NCBI GenBank assembly: GCA_033439765.1
Contig: JAULSN010000002.1
Coordinates: 5,270,001 to 5,334,000, forward strand
DNA: 64,000 bases
From: Lasiosphaeria ovina
Taxonomy: Eukaryota > Ascomycota > Sordariomycetes > Sordariales > Lasiosphaeriaceae
Direction of reading: 5' to 3'
Within the stretch, counting starts at the first letter, position 1. Every line of letters starts with the position of its first letter. The translations under genes and the position numbers were made by a program. Shown here one piece after another: positions 35,804-46,899 of this stretch. The notes under the pieces are model-generated. The model had not been told where the DNA came from, made no database searches, and was given only the letters and a program-made list of their open reading frames with translations.

Positions 35804-36119
35804 GCTGGATTTCAGTTTTGGTACTACACATAATTCAATCCTCTAGTAAGTTTTAGTCGTCAACTCGGACAGGATAAGGAAAAAAGCCTAAAAGTGTCGC
35901 TCAGCCTCCTCTCTTAATGCTTCTTTTTCACCTATCACTATAAGTCTAGGGAATTAGAACCAGTAACGAGCAAGCTCAATATATCCATTCACTTGTTTAT
36001 TCATAGCATGATAAATAAAATAAAATAAAACTCTATTGATTTTCATAATTACCTATCTAGTTAGTACAGCGCAACAGAAAGCAGCTGGAGGCTAGACCGC
36101 TCCCCATCCATCTCCTCCG
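35804..36119. other. Intergenic, AT-rich
   Basis: No gene seen between the tRNA and the stop codon of the protein X gene; AT-rich, with a TAAAATAAAA-type run near 36015-36030. Confidence 0.5.
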
Positions 36120-37559
36120 TCACAGCACCAGCCTGCCCGGCTCGTTCTCCAGCACAAGCTTCAGCCGCTCGAGGAAAACCTGGGCCCGCTTCTGCTCCGC
36201 CCGCGGCACCTGCAGGCTAAACACGTTGGGGCCCGTGGACAAGATCGCGGCCTCCTTCGCCGTCGCCGCGGCGCCGCGACCCGAGGCAAGCCCCGCCCGG
36301 CCAGACAGCAGGTCGATGATGTCCGTCTCCTTGTGCTTCCTGGGCGCCGCCGCCAGGGGCCGCGTCTGCGAAAGCGCGGAGACGAGCGGCGTGTACGAGC
36401 CCCGCGACGACGCCGCCTTCTTCGGCCCGCTGCTGCCGAGCCCGAGCACCTGGTCGAAGAGCTCGTCTGCCGAGGGCGCAGGTGGGGCCGCGCCGGCGGG
36501 TAGCGGCAGGTCGTCGTTGGCCACGTCGGCGGCGCGCTCGATGAAGGTCGTCAGCGGGAGGAAGACGCCCAGCGTGCGGTGGACCTTCTTCTGCACGCTC
36601 GTCACGGCCTCGAGGGACACGGGGAGCGCCACGAGCGAGGGCGGCAGCGGCGGCGATGCTTTCTCAGCGGCGGCGGGGGCTGCTGGCTCGGCCTTCTTGG
36701 CCGGTGCGGGCGCCACCTTGATGTTGCTGAGGTCGAGGTGGGACGCGGCGTTGAAGCGCGCCGACACGGCGGCGGGCGTCGCTGCGTCGATCTTGCCCAG
36801 ATAGGCGAGCACGTCGCCCTTAAGCAGCCGGCCGTTGGGCCCCGTCGGCGTGATGTCGCGGGCGGCCGACTCGTCCAGGCCGTTCTCTTTGAGCAGGTGG
36901 GCCACGGAGGGGTAGAGCGGGTAGGTCTGCTTTGGAGCCCGCGCCTTGGGGGGCGCTGACGCGGGCGGTGTGGATGAGGGGGAGGGCGAGGGGGAGGATG
37001 CCGGAGGGTCTGGTTTTGCTGCGGCTACTGGCGGGGATTGCTGCTGGCGCGAGCTCTCGTCGGGGGGCAGCTCGAGGGTGCTGATGTCGTCGCCCTCCTC
37101 GGCAATGACGGCGATGCGGGCACCGACCTGGACGCTCTTGCTGCTGTCGCCCTGCATGATCTTCATCAGGATGCCGTCCTCCTGGGCCTCGACATCCATC
37201 GTGGCCTTGTCCGTCTCGATCTCGAGCAGCACGTCGCCGGCGGCAAACCGGTCACCCTCCTTGACCTGCCATTTCGCAATGTTGCCTTCGGTCATGGTCG
37301 GCGACAGCGCCGGCATGGTGAGGTTCTGCGCGGCGAGGGCGGCGGCCGAGGTCCTGAAGCCTGCGGATGTGGGCGGTCTGTGTCAGCAAGTGCAGTGCAA
37401 TGGCCAATCCCTCATACCATAACAATGAGGACGCGGCTTTTTTCTGTTCTTGTTGGGGACGAGACGGGACTGACTCCTGGCGGCGGCATCGGGGTGCGAC
37501 AGCCTCTGGCGAGCAACCCTCGCGGAAACGCGGCAAGCTGCCGCTGCAAAGGATGCCAT
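36120..37559 (-). CDS. PDX1: Pyruvate dehydrogenase complex protein X (E3-binding protein)
   Basis: Two exons (37559-37418 and 37360-36120) give 460 residues; the start is in an excellent context (CACCATGG). Exon 1 encodes an Arg-rich mitochondrial presequence. Exon 2 opens with FRTSAAALAAQNLTMPALSPTM, the start of the lipoyl domain, whose lipoylated lysine is in EIETDKATMDVEA. After a Pro/Ser/Ala-rich linker comes the E3-binding domain (YPSVAHLLKENGLDES, TGPNGRLLKGDVLAYL). The C-terminal region lacks the acetyltransferase HHxxxDG motif, which separates it from the E2 subunit. Protein X anchors dihydrolipoamide dehydrogenase to the E2 core in the mitochondrial matrix. It shares a 520-base divergent promoter with the gene starting at 38080. 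Confidence 0.93.
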
Positions 37560-38079
37560 GGTGGCGTGTGATTGTGGTGCGGCCGGAACCCAATTGAAGA
37601 GATGGTCGGAGCCTATAGGTGAGGTTGCGTACGACAGCGGGCTGTGTCGCGGGCGGCGGTCACGGTGGACCTTTTTCTGCCACTCCGAAAATCAATTGAG
37701 AGATCGGAGCTTGATTGCTGGAGAACCGTTGGGGGAGCCGACAAAAAAAAAGCTCGAGCCCCTCTTCAATTCCACTTTGCTACTGTACAGGGATCTCTAG
37801 CAGGGGCTCCTGAAAAAGGGCCCGTCCGAATGGTTCATTCCTTAACCATCCCTGTCCCTCAGCCCGTAGTGAGCTGCCAAGACGCCAAAATCGCTCTCTT
37901 TTTTTTTAAAAGCTCCAAAAGTTCAGATCAGATCCGCTCAAACATTGGCCTGCCACCGAGAAACAAATTCGAAGCTATCGACAGCTAACGACGATCGGGA
38001 AAAAACCGACTTGAGTGTTGTGAGGAGGACCCCCAGGGCGCGACCCAGGCCCCAAAACCCCGAACCCGACTATCCATCA
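37560..38079. promoter_or_regulatory. Bidirectional promoter between two mitochondrial-protein genes
   Basis: The two starts face outward across 520 bases. It contains an A run near 37742-37751 and a T run near 37899-37907. No specific operator was identified. Confidence 0.5.
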
Positions 38080-39276
38080 ATGGCGTTTTCACGAGCGCTG
38101 GCGCCCCAGTCCCACCTGCTCCTGCTCCTGCTCGTGCGGTCGTCGCGAGCAGCTGGCGCCTGCACATTCTCCCACCAGCTCCCACCGCCCACGCGCCTCC
38201 TCGTCTTCCCCTCGGCCCGCTTGGGCCTCGACTCGCCGGCGTCGCGCAGACTGGCGCACGCGGCCGCAAGAGCCCGGCCCAACACCACCACCACCAAGTC
38301 GACGGCAACATCAGCAGCAAAAGCTCCCCCCCGACAACAACTGAAAGCAACCGCCCCCCGACAACAACCAAAAGCAGCCGCCCTTACCAAGCCCAAGAAA
38401 CCCGCCGCGCCACTCCTCGGCGGCACGGCTGGGGCCGTCGCGCGGCGCGCCCTCCCATCCTACGCGGAGCAACTCGCAGCCAAGGGGCGGACGATAATCT
38501 ACGAGGCGCCGTCGCACGCGTGGTTCCGGGGGGCGAGCTTCTCGACGAGCGCCTTCTGCGTAGCGTACGCCGTGTACCAGTACTGGACCATCTACCTGCA
38601 TCCGCCGGACGACCTGGCGTGGTGGGTGCCGCACGCGTTCGGGGTCGTGTGCATGTTCATGGCGAGCATGGGGGGCTACTTCGCGCTGGGCACGGCGCGC
38701 GTCGTCAAGCAGATCGACGTGGTGCCGTTCGCACCGTTCCTGGCGTCGACAACCGCGACCGCGTCAAAGTCCAAGCGCCTGCTGCAGCCGTCGGCCGCGC
38801 TGCTGCGCGCCGCCAAGCAGAAGGCCGCCCCGCCCGTGCTGATCGAGGTGGCGACGCGCCGGCCCTTCCCGTTCCTCCCCGCCAAGCGCCGCCTGTTCCT
38901 CCCCGACGAGGTCCAGCTGCCGTTTCGCATGAACGGCATGCTCTCCTCCGCACCACCACCACCACCACCAGCTTCTTCCCCCGGGACAGGTGCCGGAGGA
39001 AAAACGGCCACCACGGCGCAGGCGCAGCGGGCCGAGCGCGAGCGGCGGGCGCGGGCGCGCCAGTACGAGCTGGACCACATCATGACGGCGCCGTTCCGCG
39101 ACGCCTCGAAAGGCTTCCGCCGCGTGTCGGAGCAGATGTCGCGCGTCTTCACGGGCGGCGGCTTCGCGCGCATCGACCTGCGCGGCGCCAGGCACAAGCT
39201 GGACGTGACGGGCGGCTGGGCGCTCGACAACGGCCGCGCCATGGACAGGCTGCTGACCATCCGGTCTACCAAGTAA
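38080..39276 (+). CDS. Predicted mitochondrial inner-membrane protein, two helices, function unknown
   Basis: A single exon of 398 residues. The first 120 residues are Arg/Ala/Ser/Pro/Lys-rich with few acids, consistent with a mitochondrial targeting region plus linker. Two hydrophobic helices follow close together: FSTSAFCVAYAVYQYWTIYL and VPHAFGVVCMFMASMGGYFAL. A soluble C-terminal part includes PFRMNGMLS, a poly-Pro loop, and DLRGARHKLDVTGGWALDNGRAMDRLL. The arrangement (two adjacent helices, then a small beta-rich domain) resembles the TMEM70/TMEM186/TMEM223 group of respiratory-chain assembly factors, but that is a tentative fold-level guess. It is divergent from PDX1. Confidence 0.8.
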   Translation: MAFSRALAPQSHLLLLLLVRSSRAAGACTFSHQLPPPTRLLVFPSARLGLDSPASRRLAHAAARARPNTTTTKSTATSAAKAPPRQQLKATAPRQQPKAAALTKPKKPAAPLLGGTAGAVARRALPSYAEQLAAKGRTIIYEAPSHAWFRGASFSTSAFCVAYAVYQYWTIYLHPPDDLAWWVPHAFGVVCMFMASMGGYFALGTARVVKQIDVVPFAPFLASTTATASKSKRLLQPSAALLRAAKQKAAPPVLIEVATRRPFPFLPAKRRLFLPDEVQLPFRMNGMLSSAPPPPPPASSPGTGAGGKTATTAQAQRAERERRARARQYELDHIMTAPFRDASKGFRRVSEQMSRVFTGGGFARIDLRGARHKLDVTGGWALDNGRAMDRLLTIRSTK

Positions 39277-39929
39277 AGGTCTGGGTGCCAGCTGGTAGCT
39301 GGTTGGTAGATAAACCTGCTGTTATGTACCCGGGCCAGTGTAATTACATACCTTGTGTATAAGTAGTTAGAAAAAAAAGGAACTATACCCCTGTACTTAG
39401 TGTGTTAGAATTCTTATTGTAGGCTCTCTGGGTAAGGGCATGTCCCTTAAAGGGGAGGAGGGACAAGCAGAGGGGGAAGGGCGCGGGTGCCCTTTGTATA
39501 TACACTAATGATAGCACATTCCACCGACATAATCACCAGCAGGACACAGAAAGGATGCTCGACAGTTTTGGATTTCCCGTCAAATTCGGGTAAAGGATAT
39601 CCGCGATCAGGTAGCTAACTTGAGGAAAGCCCAAGTTAGAATAACGAAGAGACCTCGCCACCAATAGCCCATCCACGCCCAACGCCATCCCCGTTTTGAA
39701 AGGCCTATGGCAATCCCGAAAGCACGCCAAAAAGAAAAGAAACCTGCCCAAACGCCATTCGTTAAACGCCTCCCGCGGTGATTCCCCATCTGGCCATCTC
39801 GCGCCCAAACCTCGAAGAGTCTGTGATGCGCTCGCCAGTAGCCGACGGGATTATGATAGCCTCAGGAAAAAGAAAATGTGGAAATGCGCTCAACTCTATT
39901 GGCAGACAGCTGTCCGTAACGGCACCGCC
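39277..39929. other. Convergent intergenic region
   Basis: No gene seen. It contains the 3' regions of the mitochondrial membrane-protein gene and the CoA-transferase gene. Confidence 0.5.
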
Positions 39930-41899
39930 CTAGCCGTCTATGATAGCGTCTTCCTCCCAACCCTCCCAGCATGGCTTGTCGGCGCCATTGGGCCTGGCAG
40001 CACGCACATGACCGACCCTGACGCCCTGTACCTTGATAGCTTCGCGGGGCCACCTCAAAACGGCGTCGAACTTCGTGCTCCAGGCCGTGTGCATCATCTT
40101 CTCGGTGAACAGAGTGGGAGCGACTATCTTGACACTCTCTAGGGCCCGTTTACCAACCTCATCGACCGAGTCGTTGTGCTTGAGCGCAAAGAACGCCGAA
40201 CGATGCTCCTTGCGAAGGCGTGCTTGCTCGTCCTTGTCCAAGAGGCCGAGGCGCATTAGAAAAACGTCGTACTGGCACAGGCTAGTACGGCAGACCCACG
40301 AGCCGCCCTGGGTGGCGCGGCGGTATAGCCCAGACATGGCGGCCACGCAGCCGAGTGCACCCGTGCCATAGTCAGACATTGGGAATGGGGGGACTACAGG
40401 CTCTTTCAGACCCATGAACTCGCCCTGTGCCCAGGCCACGCCAGTCACACAGTCGGCAATTTGCTGCCAGCCAGGTCGGCCGGCCCACTCGGCGCCCGAG
40501 ACGCCCGTGCCGCCGAAGCAATCCTCGGCGACGTATACAAATCCCCGGCCGCGGACCTTGGCCAGCCGAGCTAGAGATTCTGCGCCGTAGCCGAGGCGGT
40601 CCAAGCACCCGGGCCGATAGCCATCGATCAAAACGTCCGCATCTGAGAGAAGATCGTCGAATGTCTTCCTGTCGGCTGCATTCCGCAAGTCCAGTGACGT
40701 TGTATGTTTGCCAGTGTTGACGTCGACTTGAAAGAAGGGCACATCTGGGAGATTTTGCGACGTCACCTTCAAGACTGTGGCGCCGTGGGCGGCAAGCGAA
40801 CGTCCTATGGTGGGTCCGGCAATGATACGGCACATCTCGATGACTTTGATGCCCCGGAGGGCATAGGGGGTGGCGAATCCCGTGGGACTGAAAGGGATAG
40901 CCGGAGTAGCGGTCTCGACGGGCTTCACCGTGAAGGGCGGCAGCGACGAGAGCGCCTTGCCGTGGGGCGTGGCGAGGAACTCGTTCCAGGTCAGCACAGG
41001 GGAGCCGGCTTGCGCGTGTTGAGCATTGATCTCCTCGAGCTGCTTGGCCGTGAGCTTGGTGACCGCCTTCTCTATCGTATTTATGCAAGCTCGGTAGTCT
41101 GTCAGCTTGTCGTTGTGTGACGGAAGTCCGATCATCTTCAGCGTTGTCGATGCCTCGAGAGAGCCGTGTATGTGATAAAACTCGCCGGGGTTTTTGGTTT
41201 TGTATAGGTTGGCAGAAAGGCGACGGTATAGCACCGATTGTGCCATGTTTAGGTCGGTATCTTCATGAGGTCAGAATGCCTGCCTGGCCTAGTATCATGT
41301 TGCAGCTAGCTCGACTCACCGGGGACTTTGCTCTTGACACTGGGGTGGGCCTTGTCCATTCCATTTATGGTGGTGAGATAGGCCGACATCAAGAAACAAG
41401 AGGTCTTGTCGATATCGACTTCTATGCGCCTGTGGCATCCGCCGATTCCATATTGCAGATCAACAAGAGCGGCTGCAGCGCAGGCCTCAAGGGCTTTGAT
41501 CGCGGCGATGGCGTCTTGCTCTTTGAGCGGTGTGGGGAAGTGCACTTGGTCTCCCTCTGGTGAAGTATATGTGAAACCGACGTCACCCAAGCGTCGGAAG
41601 CTTTTGGGCACCTCGCTCTCGCAGATATTCAACAGGGATTTGAGAGCCTCCGATGATCCTTTGGTGACCGAGTAAGAAGGCGGGGCAGCCTTAGAGGCTC
41701 CTTTCTTGACTGGGTACGAGTCCATGCTCAACGAGTTCCGCGAGGCACGTTCGAGGTCTCCGGCGTGCATGGCAAGTTGCGGCCAGTGGAATAACGGAGA
41801 AAGCGAAGGTGAACCATACGGCCAGTCTTTTTGTAGACCGAGCCCCCCTAGGCTCCGCCCGGGCATAGGATCGAATTCCATTGTGCCCACCGTGCCCAT
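39930..41899 (-). CDS. CaiB/BaiF family (class III) CoA-transferase-like protein
   Basis: Exons 41899-41320 and 41260-39930 give about 636 residues. The intron has a GTGAGT donor and an ATGAAG acceptor and joins as KVP-DTDLNMAQ. The C-terminal half has family III landmarks: ALRGIKVIEMCRIIAGPTIGR, LAAHGATVLKV, LDLRNAADRKTFDDLL, DVLIDGYRPGCLDRLGY and FPMSDYGTGALG, whose Asp fits the catalytic position seen in formyl-CoA transferase. The N-terminal half is a second, diverged copy of the fold, as is common in fungal double-length members. They move CoA between carboxylic acids; the substrates are not predictable. The 5' end is uncertain: the frame stays open upstream to about 41995 (including VPHEIILDTF) but has no ATG before 41899, so a further upstream exon is possible. 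Confidence 0.85.
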
Positions 41900-44800
41900 T
41901 GTGTTAAACGTGTCTAGTATGATTTCGTGCGGAACTATGAAGGTTTGGATGAAAGTCTCCACAAGGCCAGGCTGTTGTTGGCTAGGCCTGGGTCAGACAG
42001 TTGGCATGGGATGAAAGTGGGACGAGGCAGGTGTGTTGTATATGTGTTATATATATATCGTGGGATGTCTTCGTTTCTGGTTTCACTTTGACAGAGTCTC
42101 GGCGTATTCCGTGAACAATCTGCTGACCTGGCTCGACAGAGGATACGAGTAGCACCGGAGAGAAAGAAGCCCAAACGATGGCCTGGGTTGATATGGGGGA
42201 GTAGATGAGCGAGGCTTCTGGGCTGCCGACTTCAAGCAGTATATAAACTTCACGGCTGGCCTTGTCCACACACGCGGACGCCTCTCTTTTCCCCAGGCCA
42301 GCCAAATCGGGAAACCAGCGTCAGAGGCGGGGCCTCGGACGAGGAACGGCATAACTGGAATTGTAGATGCCGTGAGGTCGGCGCTGTCGCCCATTTCCGA
42401 CTAGCACCGTGTGCCCATCGTCGCCTCTCGACAGTTGACACAAACTCGTGTGGGATGATGGCCCGGCCCGTCGGGACCTGACATGGGTGGCTTTGGCCTC
42501 CAATCCACGCCCCCCGCGCACCAAACAAAGAGGTCATTCTGCAAAGGTAGCTCTTGGGTCAACCGTCGGAGCACGATCACGCGCTTGACAAAAGGCCAGC
42601 CCGCATCAAAACGAGCCAAGTGATCGACTCGTGCGCCGAGGGAAATGAGAGCGGCTCTTGTTTGGCGAGATCCATTGGTAGATGGAGTTACACGAGCCTC
42701 AACAGTCCCGGACAAAGGATGGATGGTCGTCAGAGCTCCACTCGCAAGTGGGGGGGTTTGTATGTAGTAGTGACGGGTTCTTGGATCCATCTGGGTCCTG
42801 CGTCCTAGTGCACATACTGTAGGTCAAGTGTCTCAGGTAGTCTAGGTTTAGTGTATGTACAGTACATCCATACAGAATAGTGAATCTAGCGAAAAGCCTC
42901 CCTCGGGCCAACGACTCGGCACACCTTACCATCCCGGATTTGGCCTCCCTTGTGCAAGGCAAGTCGGGCCTGCGGGGAAAGGGGACCTGGTGGGGGGGAA
43001 AGGCTGTCGTCGTCGTTGGTGGGAAGGCGGGGAGTGGAGGCAAGCATGCAGTTCCGGATTGACCCACCAATCCGTTGCCTTGTCCACCAGTCCACGGCAT
43101 ACCAAGGCAAGCTCTTGGCATCCACCTCAGAGCTCCCCGCCAGGAGATTGAGACCAATTTCGTGATCAATTGCCTTAAGTTCTCGCTGTTGAGTGGGTTG
43201 ACAGCCCAGCCGCACTGCCGACTCCATATGTATGTACTCCGCACTGAGATAGCATCTGCAAGGTTGGCAAGACGCGGGGGCTGGGCTGGACTGGACCACC
43301 CAGACAGTCCCAGATTGAACTCGCATGCTGGCCATTCAGAGACGGGAGTTTGTGGTTCTCCCCGGGCCCTCCATGCTTGCGTTCAAGTGGTGCGTGTACT
43401 CCGTATATTCCCAGTACATACAGACGAGACGAGTCTGAAAGCGACCAGACGGAGAGGGACGGGGACGGCAAGGGTCCCTCCACACACTCCAGTTTGTCTC
43501 CGCACTCCGCATCTCCGCACTCCCTCCCCGACCTCCATGCGTCCCCCGCTGGGGGGCACAGCACTGGAGTCTGGGGCCGGTTGCTTGTTGCTGCGGGCTG
43601 CGTGTGCGGGCTGCGGTGCTCTTGCTTGTGGCGTTGGCTTCTGGCGCTTTGGGAGTATAATATTAAGTCAGCTGGTTCGCCTCTTCCCCGTATGGTCTCG
43701 CGACCCCGACTTGTGTCACCTACAATTGGAATCTCGCTCGGGTTTCTTGTTTCGCCGGCTTCCACGTTGGAAACCGACCGCAATGTGATGAACCTGTTGA
43801 ACGCTACCCGAAGACAGAAAAACACAGCGTACCGCGCGCGCGCACGCGTCGCCGCCGCCACTGAGCTCTTTTACCTTTGCAGGACTAACCCGGTCATCTC
43901 GACAACACCCTTTCGGGGGGTTTCTTTCCTTTTTCGCCCCACGACGGCAACGATTTGCATCGTCTCGGTTCTACTTTTCCGTAGCTCTGAAGAAGGGGCC
44001 GGCCGCATGGGAGATTTGTCTTGCCTTGATTGCCGCCGTGGAATGCCGAGCACCCAACTGCATCACAACTGCATGATGGAGGCAAACTGCCGGCCGGGTC
44101 GCTTTGCGTCTCTTGCATCGTCATGGCGGATGGGCGAGACGAGGACGACGTCTCGTTTTCTTGTTCGGGTTCCAGGTTTTTCTTTTTCTCGAATTTGGCA
44201 GGTTACGGGTGTCCCAGGACATTCCCAACTGGTCGTTCCATGTGGAGGGGAAGGTCCGAAGCCTTACACAGCCGGACCTACCTCAGGTTATCGACTTGGA
44301 CACCTCCACAAGGCAATTGCACTTTACACTTCTTACGGCAGTCGGGTAGGCTGAGCTTGGTTCTCGACAAGACGGCAGGAGCGTGGGTGAGGCAAAGGCA
44401 GCTGCAACTGCAACTATACTACTACTACGTACTTGCAGTGTTCGCAGACTACTGAGTTGAGGTAGCCAACCTAAGGTAGGAGAGGTCCCATCGCGCCTGC
44501 CCACTTCCCGGGCGGGCAGTGAGTGGTCCAAGACTCTAAAGTGGTGGCCCCCACCCCGAAGGAGTGCTTGCAGCTCTTTCCGCCTTTGCAGGTCGCTAGC
44601 GTCCAGAGCGGGCTGCAACTTGCGGTCTCTGTCCCAAACCGGCCTGGGGAACCTGGGAGCCTGGAGCTGAACCTCCAAGACCGCTGCTCATGGTCGGAGA
44701 TGTGGTAGAGCGGACGTACCAAAGGTACCGGGCAGACATGCCTGCCTGCCCAGGCTGTATCTACCTCAACTGGAAGGTACCACTGAAAAGCAGGGTTAGG

Positions 44801-46899
44801 TGCATTATCCGATGGAGAGACACCTGTATTCTGGCCGCAAACTCCCGCTATTCCAGTTGCTTCAAGGCGTCTTCTGCTGCGTTTGTCGAGCATGGAAACA
44901 TGGGCGACGGCGACCCTCGGTCTCAGGCCGAGGTGTAACTCGCACATTGATGATTGTTTTAGTTTTTGTTTGCACACCGGAGCTGAGGTCACCACCCGCC
45001 GTCGAAAGATGTCCTCCAGCAGGTCTTATTACTAATTCCCTATTCCGTACCTACTTCAGGTGAGCCACGGGCGTCTGATGGTGCGCCGGAGATGATGACA
45101 AGGGGGGTCGGCGTTCCAAAACTCGCAACCCGCGGCCCTCGTGCGTCCTGCAAGCGACCTTACATATTTTGCTCGCAGATTGGCTGCGAGACTGCGAGTG
45201 AGAGAGAGAGAGAGACACCCCGCGAGGCGAGGCCGCAGCATCCATGTCGAGTGTCGACCCCAACTTCCAATCGAAAATCCCAACCTAAAGCGATACCGGT
45301 ATGGAGTCCCATTCGTATGGCGAGCATGGCGAGCATGCATCGACAGCCCATCGCGGGCGTGGCCGTCGAGTGTGGAGGGGGATCCGGAGGTTGTAGAGAT
45401 GGCGTGCGAGGGCAGCAGCTTTGCAGCTTTGCAGCTTTGCAGCTTCACACCCTTTTGCGGGGGAGCTCGGCATGCTCATGCTGGCGAGAGCGCTATGGGC
45501 GCGCCACAGCTCCCTCGATGCTCCTCTATCACACTCACCTCACTTATTGCTCTTGGCATCATGTCTGTCCAAGGCAGACGCGGCAAGCGAGGCAGCGTGG
45601 CCCTTTTGCGAGTGGTGAACCAGCGAGAGCATGCGGGGGAAGCGTGTGGCCAGACCTCATTAGACGTTATTGAGAGGCTGGTCCCGTCGCCGTCCTGGTC
45701 GCCGAGGTCCAAGACAAGTCGCCCGCTCCTGCAGCGGCCAGCGGGCGGGAGGAGCAAGCAGCACCACCAGCAGCGGGCAGCGTCGTTCGATTCTGGCAGT
45801 TTGCCCCCATTGCGACGACATGCAGCGCAGAGGGTCCTGATGGCTTGCATGGCGTTATCTGGGTACTTGCGCCACGTGTGCCCGGTGCTGAGACCTTCTG
45901 CAAACCACCGTGTCCACGACCAGTCACTGGCTAGCGTGCGTCGAGGTAGATCTTGGGTAGATTTGGGCGCAAAGAGCGCATCCCCCATCCCACCACACGG
46001 GCTGCCGATTTTTATCCAAAGTGCCAACATATCAACGCTGGCGGGCAGGGGTCTATTAGAGGCTCTCGCCCCCCCAGGCCCTAACGCGCCCCCAGCCCCA
46101 TATCCGATAGCCCTGTCCTCCCATCCCCACGACGGAGCTTTCACTTCCCTCATCCTGCTTGCCTCGTTGCTTGCTGCTGCTGCTGCTGCTGTTGTTGTTT
46201 CTGCTGCTGCTGACGGACACCACCGCCGCCGCCAAACCGCTTGCTGATTGCCGGCTGTGATATCATTATTTGCGGATCGTGAATCTATCTCGAGTTTCGC
46301 GTCGCCGTCGGTCCCTCGCGTCGCTGCACCATGCCCCGCACCCTTGTGCAGGCGGTTATGCCGATACCGTTGCCCGTTCGCATAGCTTAACTCTTAGGTT
46401 CCTCGCCAGCACTGTCGCTCCACCCTCCAAGCGCTGCTCCACCAGAAGACGCCTCCTAGCAGCTGAGAGACTGAGACGAGGTGACGAGAGGTGACGATCC
46501 GGACACGGGCGCGGCGCAGCGGATCGTGCCACAGACGACTGCCCGCTGCGGCGCTAGCTTCCCCAGAAACCCTGCGGAAGCCGGGCGTGTGCGGTTGCGG
46601 ATACATCACTCCCTCCCCCTACGTCTTCCGACAATCCGCTCCATTGTCCCGGCCCAGCTGCCGACGTGTTTCGTGCAGCATCCGCTCCGCCCAGGCCCCC
46701 GGGCGGCGTCTCTTCCGATACCTAGCACTAAGACTCGTCATCCTCGCCTCCAGCTCGTTGCGCCGTTGCACCTGCCGCTGCTGCTCCAGCTGCTCCAGCC
46801 GCCGCTGCTGCTGCTGCTGCTTGTGTCAGGAGGCAGCACGAGCTTGCTACCCGATGGCGGGGCGCCTGCGCGTGCTCTCTCCATATGCCCCTCCCCATC
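41900..46899. other. 5-kb gene-poor region upstream of the zinc-cluster gene
   Basis: No gene is supported. Possible first-exon sequence of the CoA-transferase gene may lie just right of 41900. Simple repeats include a CTG array at 46173-46212. Several short open frames (42699-43244, 43350-44354, 45141-46247) have no recognisable domains. The rightmost 700 bases are pyrimidine-rich and probably 5' UTR of the transcription factor. Confidence 0.5.
46173..46212. repeat. (CTG)n tract, interrupted
   Basis: CTG repeats interrupted by GTTGTTGTTT. Confidence 0.9.

Noticed and set aside
43838..43860. GCGC-rich run as Z-DNA or CpG element
   Set aside because: Only about 20 bases and no context to support a function.
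45141..46247. 368-codon open frame before the zinc-cluster gene
   Set aside because: No recognisable domain and composition shifts within it; overlaps several equally long frames on the other strand.
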